Shown here: piece by piece, positions 45,921 through 57,324 of the stretch | Position numbering within the stretch: the first letter of the stretch is position 1 | How the letters are laid out: every line of letters begins with the position of its first letter | Source: Bufo bufo | Lineage: Eukaryota > Chordata > Amphibia > Anura > Bufonidae | NCBI RefSeq assembly: GCF_905171765.1 | Contig: NC_053390.1 | Span: 209,875,359 to 209,939,358, forward strand | Length of the DNA: 64,000 nt | Direction of reading: 5' to 3' | Notes under the pieces: generated by a model | Told to the model about the DNA's origin: nothing | The model's database searches: none | Seen by the model: the letters and a program-made list of their open reading frames with translations, nothing else | Translations under genes and position numbers: made by a program

Positions 45921-46038
45921 CCCGACACCACCCAAGGCTCAGCGTGTTGGTCAGATATATTGAATAATCTACAGCCAAGGCTCTCCACATCCTCCAACCT
46001 CCCTTCTCGAGCTAGCAAATATCCGTATATATCCATTC
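45921..46038 (-). CDS. ANAPC7: ANAPC7 exon (residues ~273-312)
   Basis: The acceptor CTATCTCTCTATAG precedes 46038. GA completes Gly273 (G|GA), then MDIYGYLLAREGRLEDVESL and GCRLFNISDQHAEPWVVS, ending GG before donor GTAAGA (Gly312 split GG|G). It encodes one TPR-like helix pair in the middle of the protein, close to the dimer side of APC7. Two conservative changes from the human protein as I recall it (Ile for Val, Ser for Asn). Confidence 0.97.
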
Positions 46039-46695
46039 CTATAGAGAGATAGGACAAGAATGTTTTTAAGGCATTTAGATTGTGCAACCCACCCCCTTCA
46101 GTAAAATGAATATACATACAAAATTAGACTTTGATTTAAAATAGTTCACCCAAGTACAAGAACAGGATTTTGTAAGTTACAGAGAATACCAAATACACTG
46201 TCCCCCGGAGGACATACGATCTTGATGTTAGCAATCAGGCTATTCTGGTGCTGGCCTCACACAGGTAGGAGAACAGCATCCTCATAGGTGTTTCAGTCTG
46301 TTGCAGCCTTCTATAGTGAAATGCTCATATTGGCAACTCATATAGGGACTTGTTAGTCTCAATCAGTGCCATTTGCTGGTGGGTCATATAACTTCTAAGA
46401 ATTCATATACATTCAGCAGTCAAGTATAAAAAGCGGCATTGAAAAAAAAACTGAAGCAGTGTGCGCTGCGTGCAACAAGTCCCCGGATTCCAAAATTTTT
46501 GACAAAAAATTTGATCCCACGCTGAAAAGGTTTGTCCACTCCTGCTGAAGGTGGCATATTGCGATGAGGTGGGACCCCATTTCCAGGACGAGCCTCCAAA
46601 GTGAAGAAGAACACACCGCACTTGTGTGGCTTGAACTCCATTCAAATGCATTGCAGTTCCAACAACAGCCAAGCGAACTCGCTTGTCCGTTTTCA
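46039..46695. other. Intron sequence, nothing recognised
   Basis: Several minus-strand frames overlap at 46403-46724 but have no family features and share no splice context with ANAPC7. Confidence 0.4.
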
Positions 46696-46919
46696 GACAT
46701 CCCATAGCGGCGAATGCAGAGCAAGCGCGGTCACCTCTCCATTCAGTTATGAGACTGTTGGAAGTAGCCGAGCCAGTGCTCTGATGTTTTAGTAACTCCC
46801 ATAGCGGAGAACAAATGTCGGCCGCACATGCAAGGCTGTTCTCCCAGCACTTCGGGGGGCCCCATAACTATCTGACGTCAATATGCCATCAGTGTCTGAG
46901 ATAGGAATACCCCTTTAAT
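46696..46919. repeat. One-sided TTAA MITE fragment
   Basis: Read inward from 46919: TTAAAGGGGTATTCCTATCTC, then 'agatagttatggggcc'. The opposite end was not found, so it is probably truncated near 46696. Confidence 0.45.
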
Positions 46920-47169
46920 ATTAAACTCCTGAAAAACTGCTTTAAAAATCAAATGAATTTTGATAAGCGAGTTTATAGATAAAAATGAATCACTGTTATT
47001 AGGGTTCATATGGGTCAGATTTTCTGCTGATTATTTTTACAGAAAATCCATAAAGAAAAATTCTCAATACAAATCCACACCAAACATGGGAAAAATAAAT
47101 AAAATCATTCTTTTAAAATCTTGTAAATTTTTGCTGCCAAATTCACAACATGAATGGACACACTGCAGA

Positions 47170-47330
47170 TTTTGTCAGAGTAGGTCCCACTCTAAGAGGC
47201 AACCTTGACGTGGTGAGTGGGCTTATGGACACAACATGGATGGACACACTGCAGATTTCGTCAGAGTAGGTCCCACTCTAAGAGGCGACCTTGGCGTGGT
47301 GAGTGGGCTTATGCCTTTTGATCAAAATGT
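47170..47330. repeat. Tandem pair of a ~75-base module also found elsewhere
   Basis: 'gagtaggtcccactctaagaggcgaccttggcgtggtgagtggg' occurs at 47178 and 47261 (~83 bases apart). Relatives are at 42880-42965 (plus) and, inverted, at 28745-28815 and 29275-29355. Confidence 0.7.
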
Positions 47331-47999
47331 ACACTAATGCCTCTTGTACAGCATGCAGTATGGGGGGCTGTACACTTTAACATGGCGCTGAGAAGCGAGT
47401 TTATTCAGATCCAAGCATAGCATTGTGGATGTGGGATCCAGTTCTGTTTTTCTCCGCTTGATATATACTGCAGATTTAATTTGCACTGCAAGTCAATTTC
47501 GGTGTGGAAAATTTCTGCAGCATGTGGATGCTGCACCCAAAGGCACGTGCCTACAAGGAAGTTGGGAGGACAGCAGGCCGATGCCTATTGAGCCATCTGA
47601 ACCTTTACGAACGACTGCTGGCTGGGTATATAATGATTGGGCTGCCCGCATTAATTAACACTGGGAGCACCAGGTACTTATATACCCCGGATGGTGTCCA
47701 CAAATCCCAAGGGACAATTCTGTGGGGGACATTAATACTAGACGTGGCATTGTGGGGGACATTACTACTATTGGGCACTAAACAAAATCACCAAAATTGA
47801 ACACACTCCTATGTGCACAAGATTGCCATCGTGGATAATACATTTACCAGTTAATGAGTAAGTACACACAATACACTTCCAATAACCATCCGCCCCCAAA
47901 ACACTAATATATTATCTAGTGTTGTGGTAGTACAAAAAGTTAAAGCTAAATACTAACCACAGGTGGCACCTAACACACCTCTGGCCGAGTCTGTGTCCC
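47331..47999. other. Intron sequence, nothing recognised
   Basis: Short direct repeat 'tgtgggggacatta' at 47721 and 47750; otherwise unremarkable. Confidence 0.4.
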
Positions 48000-48245
48000 A
48001 AGGCATGACCATGTCCGTAAATCGTGGTCCAGAAAACATGGATCCTCACAGTGTGCATAGCGACTTTTTTTTTTACTCCTGTAGAAATATCTTATCCTTG
48101 TCTGTAAAACGGACAATAGAACATGTTCTATCCTTTTTTGCGGGGCACGGTGTGCTGTCTGCATCTTTTGCAGCTCCATTGAAATGAACGAGTCTGCATC
48201 CGATCCACAGATGCGGACCGAACATACGGTCGTGTGCATGAGGCC
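48000..48245. repeat. MITE with GCCTCATGCACACG-type right end
   Basis: Right end 'cggtcgtgtgcatgaggccta'; interior 'agaacatgttctatcc' and 'tgcatccgatccacagatgcggac'. Related to 1039-1342. Confidence 0.55.
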
Positions 48246-48681
48246 TAATGATGATGATGTTTAATTTACTCTATCGATTCTTGTGTGGCGTTATACGGTC
48301 TCAAGTATATACACAGGAAAATGAGAATATTTATACATTTCTAGAAAGCACACAGGAACATGTAAAAAATAAGAGATACTATACAGGCACTACCTATAGC
48401 AACCAAAATCCAGTTTTAATTTTTCTAGTGCACCTTAGAAAAAGACATCTGATCTGACCAGTTATCATGGGCAACACCAAATTTTGCTGACACTATGGTT
48501 TATAAATGAGGCCCAGCCTCCTGTATCAGGATTTGTCATGTTAATCTCCCTGTACAGTGTAACAGCTAGCCATGTAGGAGTCCAGCAACATGGCTTCTTC
48601 AGTTCTGCTCAGGGACAGGGGCACGGTCTACATCCTACCATGTACATCGATGAGGTCTTTAGAGGGGTTGTGCTGACAGTT
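48246..48681. other. Intron sequence, nothing recognised
   Basis: No frame, terminal repeat or tandem structure found. Confidence 0.4.
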
Positions 48682-49621
48682 ATATTGATGACCTATCCTC
48701 AGGACAGGGAAAAACGAAGATGGCTCCGGCAGCATTCCGCAATATCAAATGTTCTTTAATAGTAACCTCAAGACACAAACAGCAACGTTTCGACTGGAGA
48801 CCAGTCTTTGTCAAGCCTAATAACATCAATAATAATAGGCATATATATACACCCCACATAAAATACACGCCCCATTACATCATCAATGCGAATCAATGTA
48901 CAATAGAATACATATGTCCACAATCTAACTTACAGCTGGTGATCTATCCGCCACACTCGTGTTGTTTGTCTCGGCGTTCTCATGTGTGTATTGCGCAGCC
49001 GTGCCTCAATTCATTTGCATAACCGGATGTGTCATACGTCACCATGGTAACCAGCGGCGCACGCGTCTCTGGCCAATAAGCTACCGAAGGTAACCGCTGA
49101 CGTCACAGACTGTGCGTCCACCCTGTGAACTTCTTTCAAAAGCGCACGTCCGTGCGTCAGCTTCATGGATCACATGGGACCCGCAGCCAATAACAGCACA
49201 GCGCAAGCACCGGTGTCATGGTAACGATGACGCCTCGACCAATGCAGCTTCCCATATTGATAACTAGTACAATTTATATTTACAACAAGCAGGTATATAT
49301 GTGATCTTATCGACCAAACATACTGTGGGGCCCTTGCCCTCAACCGTGATCACCTGATTATTAAAGAGCATCAATGTAGATTGTTCGTAGCAATACACAA
49401 GACAATGATGGAAATTACATATATCACAACAGGTATGGTAAACAACAGCCACACATAGCCAAAATGTGGATGATGTACCATACATACATATCCCATATAT
49501 ACATAGATCCTCATATTGGCCCATTGTCATATGGATTGGGGATGGGACCCCCGGGGATGTGTTACATATATATTAAAAACATGATGTCCCTATACCTAGA
49601 GGACACAAACAGTTACCAATA

Positions 49622-51640
49622 TCAATCAATGGATGAGACATTGAATTCTATATTCAAGCCAAAAGGTTGTAGGGACCTAAGGGTATGGATCCATTTAAGT
49701 TCCTTTTTCCTCAGGATTCCCTTCCTGTCCCCGCCCCTTCTTAAATATCCTACGCTATCAATCGCCCGAAATCTCAATTGATTTATGGAATGTTTGCATT
49801 CAATGAAATGTTTTGCAACCGGTTTGTCGAGTGCACCTGTTCTTATTGTGCTTTTATGTTTATTAATTCTTTCCCTCAATTCCATCGTGGTCTCCCCCAC
49901 ATAGATCAAACTACATGGGCACTGTATCATGTACACCACATCAGTGGATTTACATGTATAGTGACCTTTGATTTTGAAACGTTTACCACTGTAAGGATGT
50001 GTAAAACCGTCACCTTTCATGATGCCACCGCAGTTGCAACAGGAAAGGCAAGGGAAATTACCGTTCCTCAGTGGTGCTAACCTTTTCTGTCTCTCAATGT
50101 CCTTACCCCCTATGTCAGCCTTCACTAATCTATCGCGTAGATTAGGGCTCCGTTTGTATGCCATCATTGGGGGAACTGAAAATTTGGTGACTGCAGGCAA
50201 TCCCTTCTGTAGGATTTGCCATTCCTGTCTTAGGATGGTGGCAATATTGCCGCTATCACTCCCAAAGATGGATACAAATGGAATCCGAGGGGTCTCCTGT
50301 TTTTGTGGTTTCCTTGTCAAGGTGGAACTACATTCCATAGATACAATCTTTTGCTTGGTACGATTGATCAATTTGGTGGGATAACCTCTCTTGCTGAACT
50401 TATTGCACATTTCATCCACTCTAAATCCAAAGAGGGTGTCATCCGATACAATACGACGTACCCTAAGTAATTGACTCCACGGTAGGGAATTTACCATATT
50501 CTGAGGATGGCTACTGTCATACATTAACAAGGTATTCCTATCTGTAGGTTTTTGGAAAAGATCAGTACAGATCTTTCTATCGCGCACCTGAATTCGGACG
50601 TCAAGGAACTGCAGCTCACGGGCCGAGTGCATCACGGTGAACCGCAGGTCCCGGACCCCAGAATTCAGGTGCGCATGAAATTCATCCAGCTCTTATACAG
50701 TGCCCGTCCAAAGAAAATGTCGTTGATGTAGCGCCACCAGCACAGAACTCTCTCAGAAAAACTAGAGCGATACACAAGCCGATCCTCGACCTCCGCCATG
50801 AAGATGTTTGCGTAGGTGGGGGCCACATTGGACCCCATCGCCACACCCCGCTTTTGCTGGTAGAAAGTGTCCCCGAAGAGGAAATAATTCCTTCTCAGGA
50901 CCACCTCCAGGAAGGCGAGGATCAGCCGGCGCGCCAAGGAGAGAGTTCCGTGCTGGCCAGGGCCACATCGACGACATTTAGGCCGTAGGAGTGATCAATG
51001 GATGTATACAGAGATACAACATCAAAACTCACAAGCAAAAACTCCGCCGGCAAGTCAAGTGATCTCAACTTTGTCAGGAAATGGCCAGTATCCCTGACAT
51101 AGGAGGGAGCCGTGGTCGCGTGGATCCGCAACACCTTATCTAAAAAGATGGATACAGGATTAAAGATGGAGCCCCTGCCCGACACAATGGGTCGGCCAGG
51201 GGGATCCACAAGATTCTTGTGGATCTTTGGTAATACATATATCACAGGGGTGATCGGATGGCGCACACGCAAAAAGTTATTTAACTCATCATCAATGATT
51301 CCTTGGCTGAGAGCCTCATCCAATAGCACCCCTATGACATCTGCTATGTCCCATTTTGGATCCCTAATCAGCATCTCATAAACATTACCATCTCCTACCT
51401 GTCTATTGATCTCGTCAATATATTTACAGGTATCCATCACGATCACTGCACCCCCCTTGTCAGCTGGCTTGATCGTCAATTGCTTATTATGTTCCTGTTC
51501 AAAAACAGCCTGTCTTTCATCTTGTGACAGGTTGTGTTTGAACTGATGGGTTCCCTCAGCCCTCAATTGATCGATACGTTTCCTGACAAAACCGATATAC
51601 GTTTCAACCACATGATTGTTCTGCGGCGGAACAAAGTGAC
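49622..51640 (-). pseudogene. PLE reverse transcriptase plus GIY-YIG endonuclease, broken
   Basis: The frame at 50922-51611 has HNKQLTIKPADKGGAVIVMD, VIYVLPKIHKNLVDPPGRPI and FLLVSFDVVSLYTSI (catalytic D). The frame at 50665-50937 has QKRGVAMGSNVAPTYANIFM and CWWRYINDIFFG. The usual YIDD reads YIND, so one catalytic Asp is lost. The frame at 49622-50635 has ELQFLDVRIQ, a Cys-rich CLSCCNCGG, then the GIY-YIG domain (VVYMIQCPCSLIYVGETTME..RINKHKS) with KHFIECKH, ending SSID-TAG. Two frameshifts separate the three frames. RT domain plus C-terminal GIY-YIG in one protein defines Penelope-like elements. Confidence 0.92.
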
Positions 51641-51738
51641 TTTTATTACGTAATTAAAATTTTTACAAGTCAAGATATTGGTGGGCACATCAGGTTGACT
51701 GACAGGTACATCAATATTTCTAGCTGAGAAAAAGGCTT

Positions 51739-52173
51739 TTCCCTTGCCTTTCCTGTTGCAACTGCGGTGGCATCATGAAAGGTGACGGTTTTACACATCC
51801 TTACAGTGGTAAACGTTTCAAAATCAAAGGTCACTATACATGTAAATCCACTGATGTGGTGTACATGATACAGTGCCCATGTAGTTTGATCTATGTGGGG
51901 GAGACCACGATGGAATTGAGGGAAAGAATTAATAAACATAAAAGCACAATAAGAACAGGTGCACTCGACAAACCGGTTGAAAAACATTTCATTGAATGCA
52001 AACATTCCATAAATCAATTGAGATTTCGGGCGATCGATAGCGTGGGATATTTAAGAAGGGGCGGGGACAGGAAGGGAATCCTGAGGAAAAAGGAACTTAA
52101 ATGGATCCATACCCTTAGGTCCCTACAACCTTTTGGCTTGAATATAGAATTCAATGTCTCATCCATTGATTGA
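51739..52173 (+). pseudogene. 5'-truncated second copy of the PLE endonuclease domain
   Basis: Starts in mid-domain at 'tcccttgcctttcctg', where homology with the other arm begins. It reads MKGDGFTHPYSGKRFKIKGH, YMIQCPCSLIYVGETTMELR, HFIECKHSINQLRFRAIDSV and ..GLNIEFNVSSID before TGA. It differs from the minus copy by KPVEKHF for KPVAKHF. The open frame is intact through the GIY-YIG motif. Nothing upstream of the junction encodes RT in this orientation. Confidence 0.9.
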
Positions 52174-53580
52174 TATTGGTAACTGTTTGTGTCCTCTAGG
52201 TATAGGGACATCATGTTTTTAATATATATGTAACACATCCCCGGGGGTCCCATCCCCAATCCATATGACAATGGGCCAATATGAGGATCTATGTATATAT
52301 GGGATATGTATGTATGGTACATCATCCACATTTTGGCTATGTGTGGCTGTTGTTTACCATACCTGTTGTGATATATGTAATTTCCATCATTGTCTTGTGT
52401 ATTGCTACGTACAATCTACATTGATGCTCTTTAATAATCAGGTGATCACGGTTGAGGGCAAGGGCCCCACAGTATGTTTGGTCGATAAGATCACATATAT
52501 ACCTGCTTGTTGTAAATATAAATTGTACTAGTTATCAATATGGGAAGCTGCATTGGTCGAGGCGTCATCGTTACCATGACACCGGTGCTTGCGCTGTGCT
52601 GTGTTTGGCTGCGGGTCCCATGTGATCCATGAAGCTGACGCACGGACGTGCGCTTTTGAAAGAAGTTCACAGGGTGGACGCACCGTCTGTGACGTCAGCG
52701 GTTACCTTCGGTAGCTTATTGGCCAGAGACGCGTGCGCCGCAGGTTACCATGGTGACGTATGACACATCCGGTTATGCAAATGAATTGAGGCACGGCTGC
52801 GCAATACACACATGAGAACGCCGAGACAAACAACACGAGTGTGGCGGATAGATCACCAGCTGTAAGTTAGATTGTGGACATATGTATTCTATTGTACATT
52901 GATTCGCATTGATGATGTAATGGGGCGTGTATTTTATGTGGGGGGTATATATATATGCCTATTATTATTGATGTTATTAGGCTTGACAAAGACTGGTCTC
53001 CAGTCGAAACGTTGCTGTTTGTGTCTTGAGGTTACTATTAAAGAACATTTGATATTGCGGAATGCTGCCGGAGCCATCTTCGTTTTTCCATGTATACTAT
53101 ATGGCCTGATGGATCAAGGGCCTATGGTGAGGCTGTTGCATTGATATATACGCATTATCGTGAGACCGCACAGTGCTGCTTCTACACTACTATTTGCATC
53201 TATCCTCAGGACAGGTCATCAATATCTGATCGATGGGGGTCTGACTCCCAGAACGCTGGCCGATCAGCGGTTTCTAGATGAGGCAAATTTCGCCCGAGCC
53301 TGGCTTCCCTTTCAAGATTACACTGTGCGTTGGCTCTGTGCCATAGTGTACCAAGCACTTGTAATTACACTGCAACGCCACTGCAAGTGAGAGGGCACAC
53401 AATGTAAGCTTGACAAGGAAGTACGAGCGCCGCCTTCTCTTCAAACAACTGATCGGCGGACCCCCACCGATCAGATACCGATTACCTATAATTACTGGCT
53501 GAACAACCTCTTTAAAGGACAGCACAAAGATATGATAGAAAAAGAAAAAAAAAACACTACAAAAAGTACTGGATAAATAC

Positions 53581-53723
53581 CTTTAATCAAATAAGGGTCC
53601 AACATCTGTGCCTGCTCAAACTTCAGAATGGCATTTTTATTATCGCCTACCCGAAAATATAGGTCAGCCAAGCTCCCCAGCAGGTCCACATTGTCTCTCA
53701 GCAATGATTTCTTCTCTAAAGAA
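53581..53723 (-). CDS. ANAPC7: ANAPC7 exon (residues ~225-273)
   Basis: The acceptor CAACTTTGTTCCTCAG precedes 53723. T completes Cys225 (TG|T), then SLEKKSLLRDNVDLLGSLAD, LYFRVGDNKNAILKFEQAQM and LDPYLIK, ending G before donor GTATTT (Gly273 split G|GA). It encodes a complete TPR unit (LLGSLADLYFRVGDNKNAILKF). Differences from the human protein as recalled are Val for Ala and Ala-Ile for Ser-Val. The donor GTATTT is a weak match to consensus. Confidence 0.97.
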
Positions 53724-53915
53724 CTGAGGAACAAAGTTGTTTATGTTAAAAACTATGAATAAAGTTTATAGAGCATTAGGAACAATAAAAAGTAAAAGTA
53801 GGGCGGTACCGCCGATAATCCATACCTGCATTCACAATTCTGTGGTCCACAGCGCTAAAACCTGCCAGAATCTCCTGTTTGTGCAGTCGCTGCACAGAGG
53901 CTTGTAGTTGTAAAG

Positions 53916-54290
53916 GCTACTTTCACATTAGCGTTTTCAATTGCGTTATTGAGATCAGTCATAGGATCTCAATAGCGGAAGAAAACGCTTCAGTTTTGTT
54001 CCCATTAATTGTCAATGGGGACAAAACTGAACTGAACGAAACGGAGTGCACCAGAATGCATTCCATTTCGTTTTGTTGCGTCCCCATCGCGGACAGAATC
54101 CCTCTTGCTCCGCACCACATCGCGTCCTGACACTCAATGTAAGTCAACAGTGGCGGATCAGTTTTCTCTGACACAATAGAAAACGGATCCATTTCCCATT
54201 GATTTTTAATGGTGTTCATGATGGATCAGTCTTGACTAAAGAAGACATAATACAACCGGATCCGTTCATGACGGATGCATGCGGTTGTAT
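53916..54290. repeat. Harbinger-like MITE, left end clear
   Basis: GGCTACTTTCACATTAGCG at 53918 matches the ends of 38277-38803. Interior 'aaaacggatcc' and 'ggatccgttcatgacgg'. The right end was not found before the next MITE. Confidence 0.6.
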
Positions 54291-54291
54291 T

Positions 54292-54681
54292 ATTGTAACG
54301 GATCTGTCACCAAACAAAGCAATGCAATCTGAGAACACCATGTTACAGAGCAGGAGAAACGAGCAGATTGACAAATAGTTTTGTAGGAAAAGATTCTTTA
54401 AAACCTGTATTTTATATATTTATACCTTTGCTTTTTAAACCTGTGAATAGCTATCGGTACAGGAAGCATTGTGTGTATAAGTGTGCATACAGAAATAGCT
54501 GTCTGTCCCTGATAACTCCTCTCCCCTGTACCGGTAGCTCTTCACAGGGCTACAGATGTCAAAGTAAAAATTACAAGTTTTACGGAATCTTTTCCCACAA
54601 AACCATCAAAATCTGTTCAGCTCCTCCTGCTCTGTAACATGTTGCCTGCAGATTGCATTTTTGGTGACAGGTCCTCTTTAA
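54292..54681. repeat. TTAA MITE, relative of 34623-34939
   Basis: 'ggatctgtcaccaaacaaagcaatgcaatc' at the left; 'gattgcatttttggtgacaggtcctctTTAA' at the right. Mirror 'gagcaggagaaacgagcaga' and 'tgttcagctcctcctgctct'. Confidence 0.75.
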
Positions 54682-54721
54682 TTTGGGGAATTGTACGGTC
54701 ACTCTATAGAAGGTTAGCTTA

Positions 54722-55223
54722 GGGCTCATTCAGACGAGTGATTTTCAAGTCTGTGTGTAGTAAGGGCAGCACATGTCCGTTTTCCTTCACAAACCATCAG
54801 TCAGTTGAGAAATAATCTTAACGTGCACTATTTTGGTTCAATTTGCTAGACTCAACCATTCAAGTCAATGGGGGTCATTTATTATGGTCCCTTATGCAGA
54901 TTTTTAGCGTACAAAAAAAAAAGAAAAAAGTCACGTCTCAATTGTACAACATTTAAAATGTCCATGCGCCTCAATTTAAGCACATGCAGGGTTTTACTGC
55001 TGCCCTCGACAATGGGGAGTGGTGGGGTCATCTGCCCAGGCTATTATTTATGCCAGTTTCTTGGCATTCAAGTGTATTTAACAGACGTGAAACACAGATG
55101 ACCTACTGATGTCATAACCTAAAATAAAATGGACAAACAGAACACAGTTGGACACCAAACTAATTCAACACAGACGTAAAATTGTCCATGGACAAGTTTT
55201 ACATCACTTGTCTGAGTGAGCCC
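54722..55223. mobile_element. MITE with GGGCTCATTCAGACGAGTG ends and TTA duplication
   Basis: TTA at 54719-54721, then GGGCTCATTCAGACGAGTG. The right end CACTTGTCTGAGTGAGCCC is followed by TTA at 55224-55226. Those bases are also the start of the next MITE's TTAA, so the two elements share a target. Confidence 0.8.
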
Positions 55224-55681
55224 TTAAAGGGGTTGTCTCACTTCAGCAAATGGCATTTATCATGTAGACACAGTTAATACTAGCCACTTACTAATGTATT
55301 GTGATTATCCATATTGCCTCCTTTGCTGGCTGGATTCATTTTTCCATCACATTATACACTGCTCATATCCAGGGGTTACGACCACCCTGCAATCCAGCAG
55401 TCGTGGTCGTGCTGGTACACCATAGGAAAAATTGCCTGCCTCTCTGGTAGTCAGGACCGCGCATAGGCCAGCACCTTTTCCTATAGAGTGCAAGCACGAC
55501 CACCACTGGTGGATTGCAGGGTGTTCGTAACCCCTGGATATGAGCAGTGTATAATGTGATGGAAAAATGAATCCAGCCAGCAAAGGAAGCAATATGGACA
55601 ATCACAATACATTAGTAAGTGCCTTGTATTAACTTTCTGTACATGATAAATGCTATTTCCTGAAGTGAGACAACCCTTTAA
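55224..55681. mobile_element. TTAA palindromic MITE (AAGGGGTTGTCTCACTTC family)
   Basis: TTAA at 55224-55227 and 55678-55681. Arms 'aaaggggttgtctcacttcagcaaatggc' and 'gaagtgagacaacccttt' mirror, with an internal hairpin around 55445. The half copy is at 11365-11536. Confidence 0.88.
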
Positions 55682-56371
55682 GTCAGTGTTCATATCTGTG
55701 TTAGAGTCTCTGTTAGGGGGGGAGGGGGGGGGGGAGAAAAGGGGTGCAGCATGCTGCGTTATCTGGTAAAATGACGGACACCAAAAGAGAAACCCAGCAG
55801 ACCCCTTTAGAGTCAATGGGGTCCATCAGTCATGTGACAAGTTTGACACTGTTGTTATATTTTGTAGTTTTTCTATTTCTCTAATGAAACAGTAAAAGGA
55901 GGTAAGTGCAGATATGAACAGAGCCTAACCTGGCACATATACGGACCGTCTCCAATTACCAGAAAGCAGTAGAAATGGAAGAAGAGAATACACAGTGATT
56001 TCACTAGAGGGGATAGACCAGTATGAAAGGATGGTTACAAAGCTGTAAACCCCATTTACGTCCTACTGAGAAGCCAAATTATTGCTCGTGTGCAATTTGG
56101 AAATTAAATCTCAATCCCATGTGCACACACCTGCTCAGCCCAGCCAAGTACGCAGGTGTTCTCAGTAGGAAGGAGGGAGAGACATGCAACGGCTCATCTC
56201 CCCGAGAACAAAAGGAGCGGCAGTGGAATTCAAACTTGCCGATTCTTATCTCCTGCCAATGTTTGGGAGACCCCATTTACCTGAGATGATCAGCCAACAT
56301 CTAATCTTTACCGACAAAGTGAACTTTCCAAGCGTTCTAGTACAGCTGGTTCAGGGGACATCAGTGCTATA
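55682..56371. other. Intron sequence, poly(G) tract
   Basis: Contains GGGGGGGAGGGGGGGGGG at ~55717. Otherwise no gene or complete repeat. Confidence 0.4.
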
Positions 56372-56608
56372 CAGTGGGTAAAATAAGTATTTGATACACT
56401 GGCAATTTGTTCCCACCTACAAAGAATGGAGAGTTCTGTAATTTTTATCGTAGGTGCACTTCAACTGTGAGAGACCGAATCTAAAAAAATAAAAATCCAG
56501 AAAATCCCATTGTATGATTCTTAAGTAATTAATTAGTATTTTATTGCATGAAATAAGCATTTGATCACCTACCAACCAGCAAGAATTCTGGCTCTCACAG
56601 ACCTGTTA

Positions 56609-57225
56609 GGCCCCTTTCACACGGGCGAGAATTCCGTACGGGTGCAATGCGTGAGGTGAACGCATGGCACCATCACTGAATCCGGACCCCTTCACTTCAA
56701 TGGGGCTCTGCAGATGAGCGGTAAGTTTCACGCATCACTTGTGAAAATCTCAGCATGTTCTATATTCTGCGTTTTTCACACAATGCAGGCCCGATAAAAA
56801 TTATTCGGCTGTGTGAAAATCACAAGCATCCGCAAGCAAGTGCGGATGCGGTGCGATTTTGACGCATGGTTGCTAGGAGATGATAGGGATGAGCAACCCC
56901 AGAGCCCATTAAAGTCTATTCACTGTATTATTTTCCCTTATAACATTGTTATAATGTCAATATAACCATGTTATAATGGAAAATAATAAAATCTACAAAA
57001 CACCACACCCAAAACCGAACTTCAGTGAAGAAGTCCGGGTTCGGGTCTGGGTACCACATTTAGTTTTATCACGCGTGTGCAAAATGCATTGTGCGGAAAA
57101 AACTGAACATCGGAAAGCAATCGCAGACAAAACTGACTGCAATTGCGTGCCTACTTGCGCGGGTTTCCCGCAATGCACCCTGAATGCATCCGACCCTCAC
57201 CCGCAACGCCCGTGTGAAGGGGGCC
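56609..57225. mobile_element. PIF/Harbinger-like MITE nested in Tc1
   Basis: TTA at 56606-56608, then GGCCCCTTTCACACGGGCGAG; right end CGCCCGTGTGAAGGGGGCC, then TTA at 57226-57228. Longer than the 331-bp relative at 28148; the right 200 bases match 1-212. Confidence 0.88.
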
Positions 57226-57324
57226 TTAGTTTTTCTTTAAGAGCCCTCCTACTCTGCACCTGTTTGAATGTGTTACTTGTATAAAAGACACCTGTCCACA
57301 CACTCACACTCCAACCTCTCCACC

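Larger units (their letters stand above)
48693..53215. mobile_element. Penelope-like element inserted as a head-to-head pair, 16-bp TSD
   Basis: CTATCCTCAGGACAGG at 48693-48708 and 53200-53215 flanks 4491 bases. The minus-strand copy (51737 down to 48709) has RT and GIY-YIG endonuclease coding. The plus-strand copy (51738-53199) is 5'-truncated inside the endonuclease region but extends ~110 bases further at its 3' end. The shared part, about 1.35 kb, is ~98-99% identical between arms. Both 3' regions have a GC-rich stretch with CCAAT-like and CGTCA motifs, then 'gactggtctccagtcgaaacg', a degenerate hammerhead-like hairpin. One target duplication around both shows a single insertion event. 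It lies in an ANAPC7 intron. Confidence 0.9.
48682..53515. repeat. TTAA MITE interrupted by the PLE
   Basis: 'tatattgatgacctatcctcaggacagg' (48681-48708) continues at 53200 with 'ctatcctcaggacaggtcatcaatatctgatcg' and ends 'aacctctTTAA' (53512-53515). Same family as 44985-45437. The left arm is only a stub. Confidence 0.65.

Noticed and set aside
46403..46724. Three overlapping minus-strand frames of ~100 residues
   Set aside because: Different frames of one low-similarity segment, none with family motifs; probably repeat-derived.
48693..53215. Idea that the inverted PLE arms are an assembly duplication
   Set aside because: Arms differ at several bases and in extent, and the whole is flanked by one 16-bp target duplication, which a misassembly would not create.
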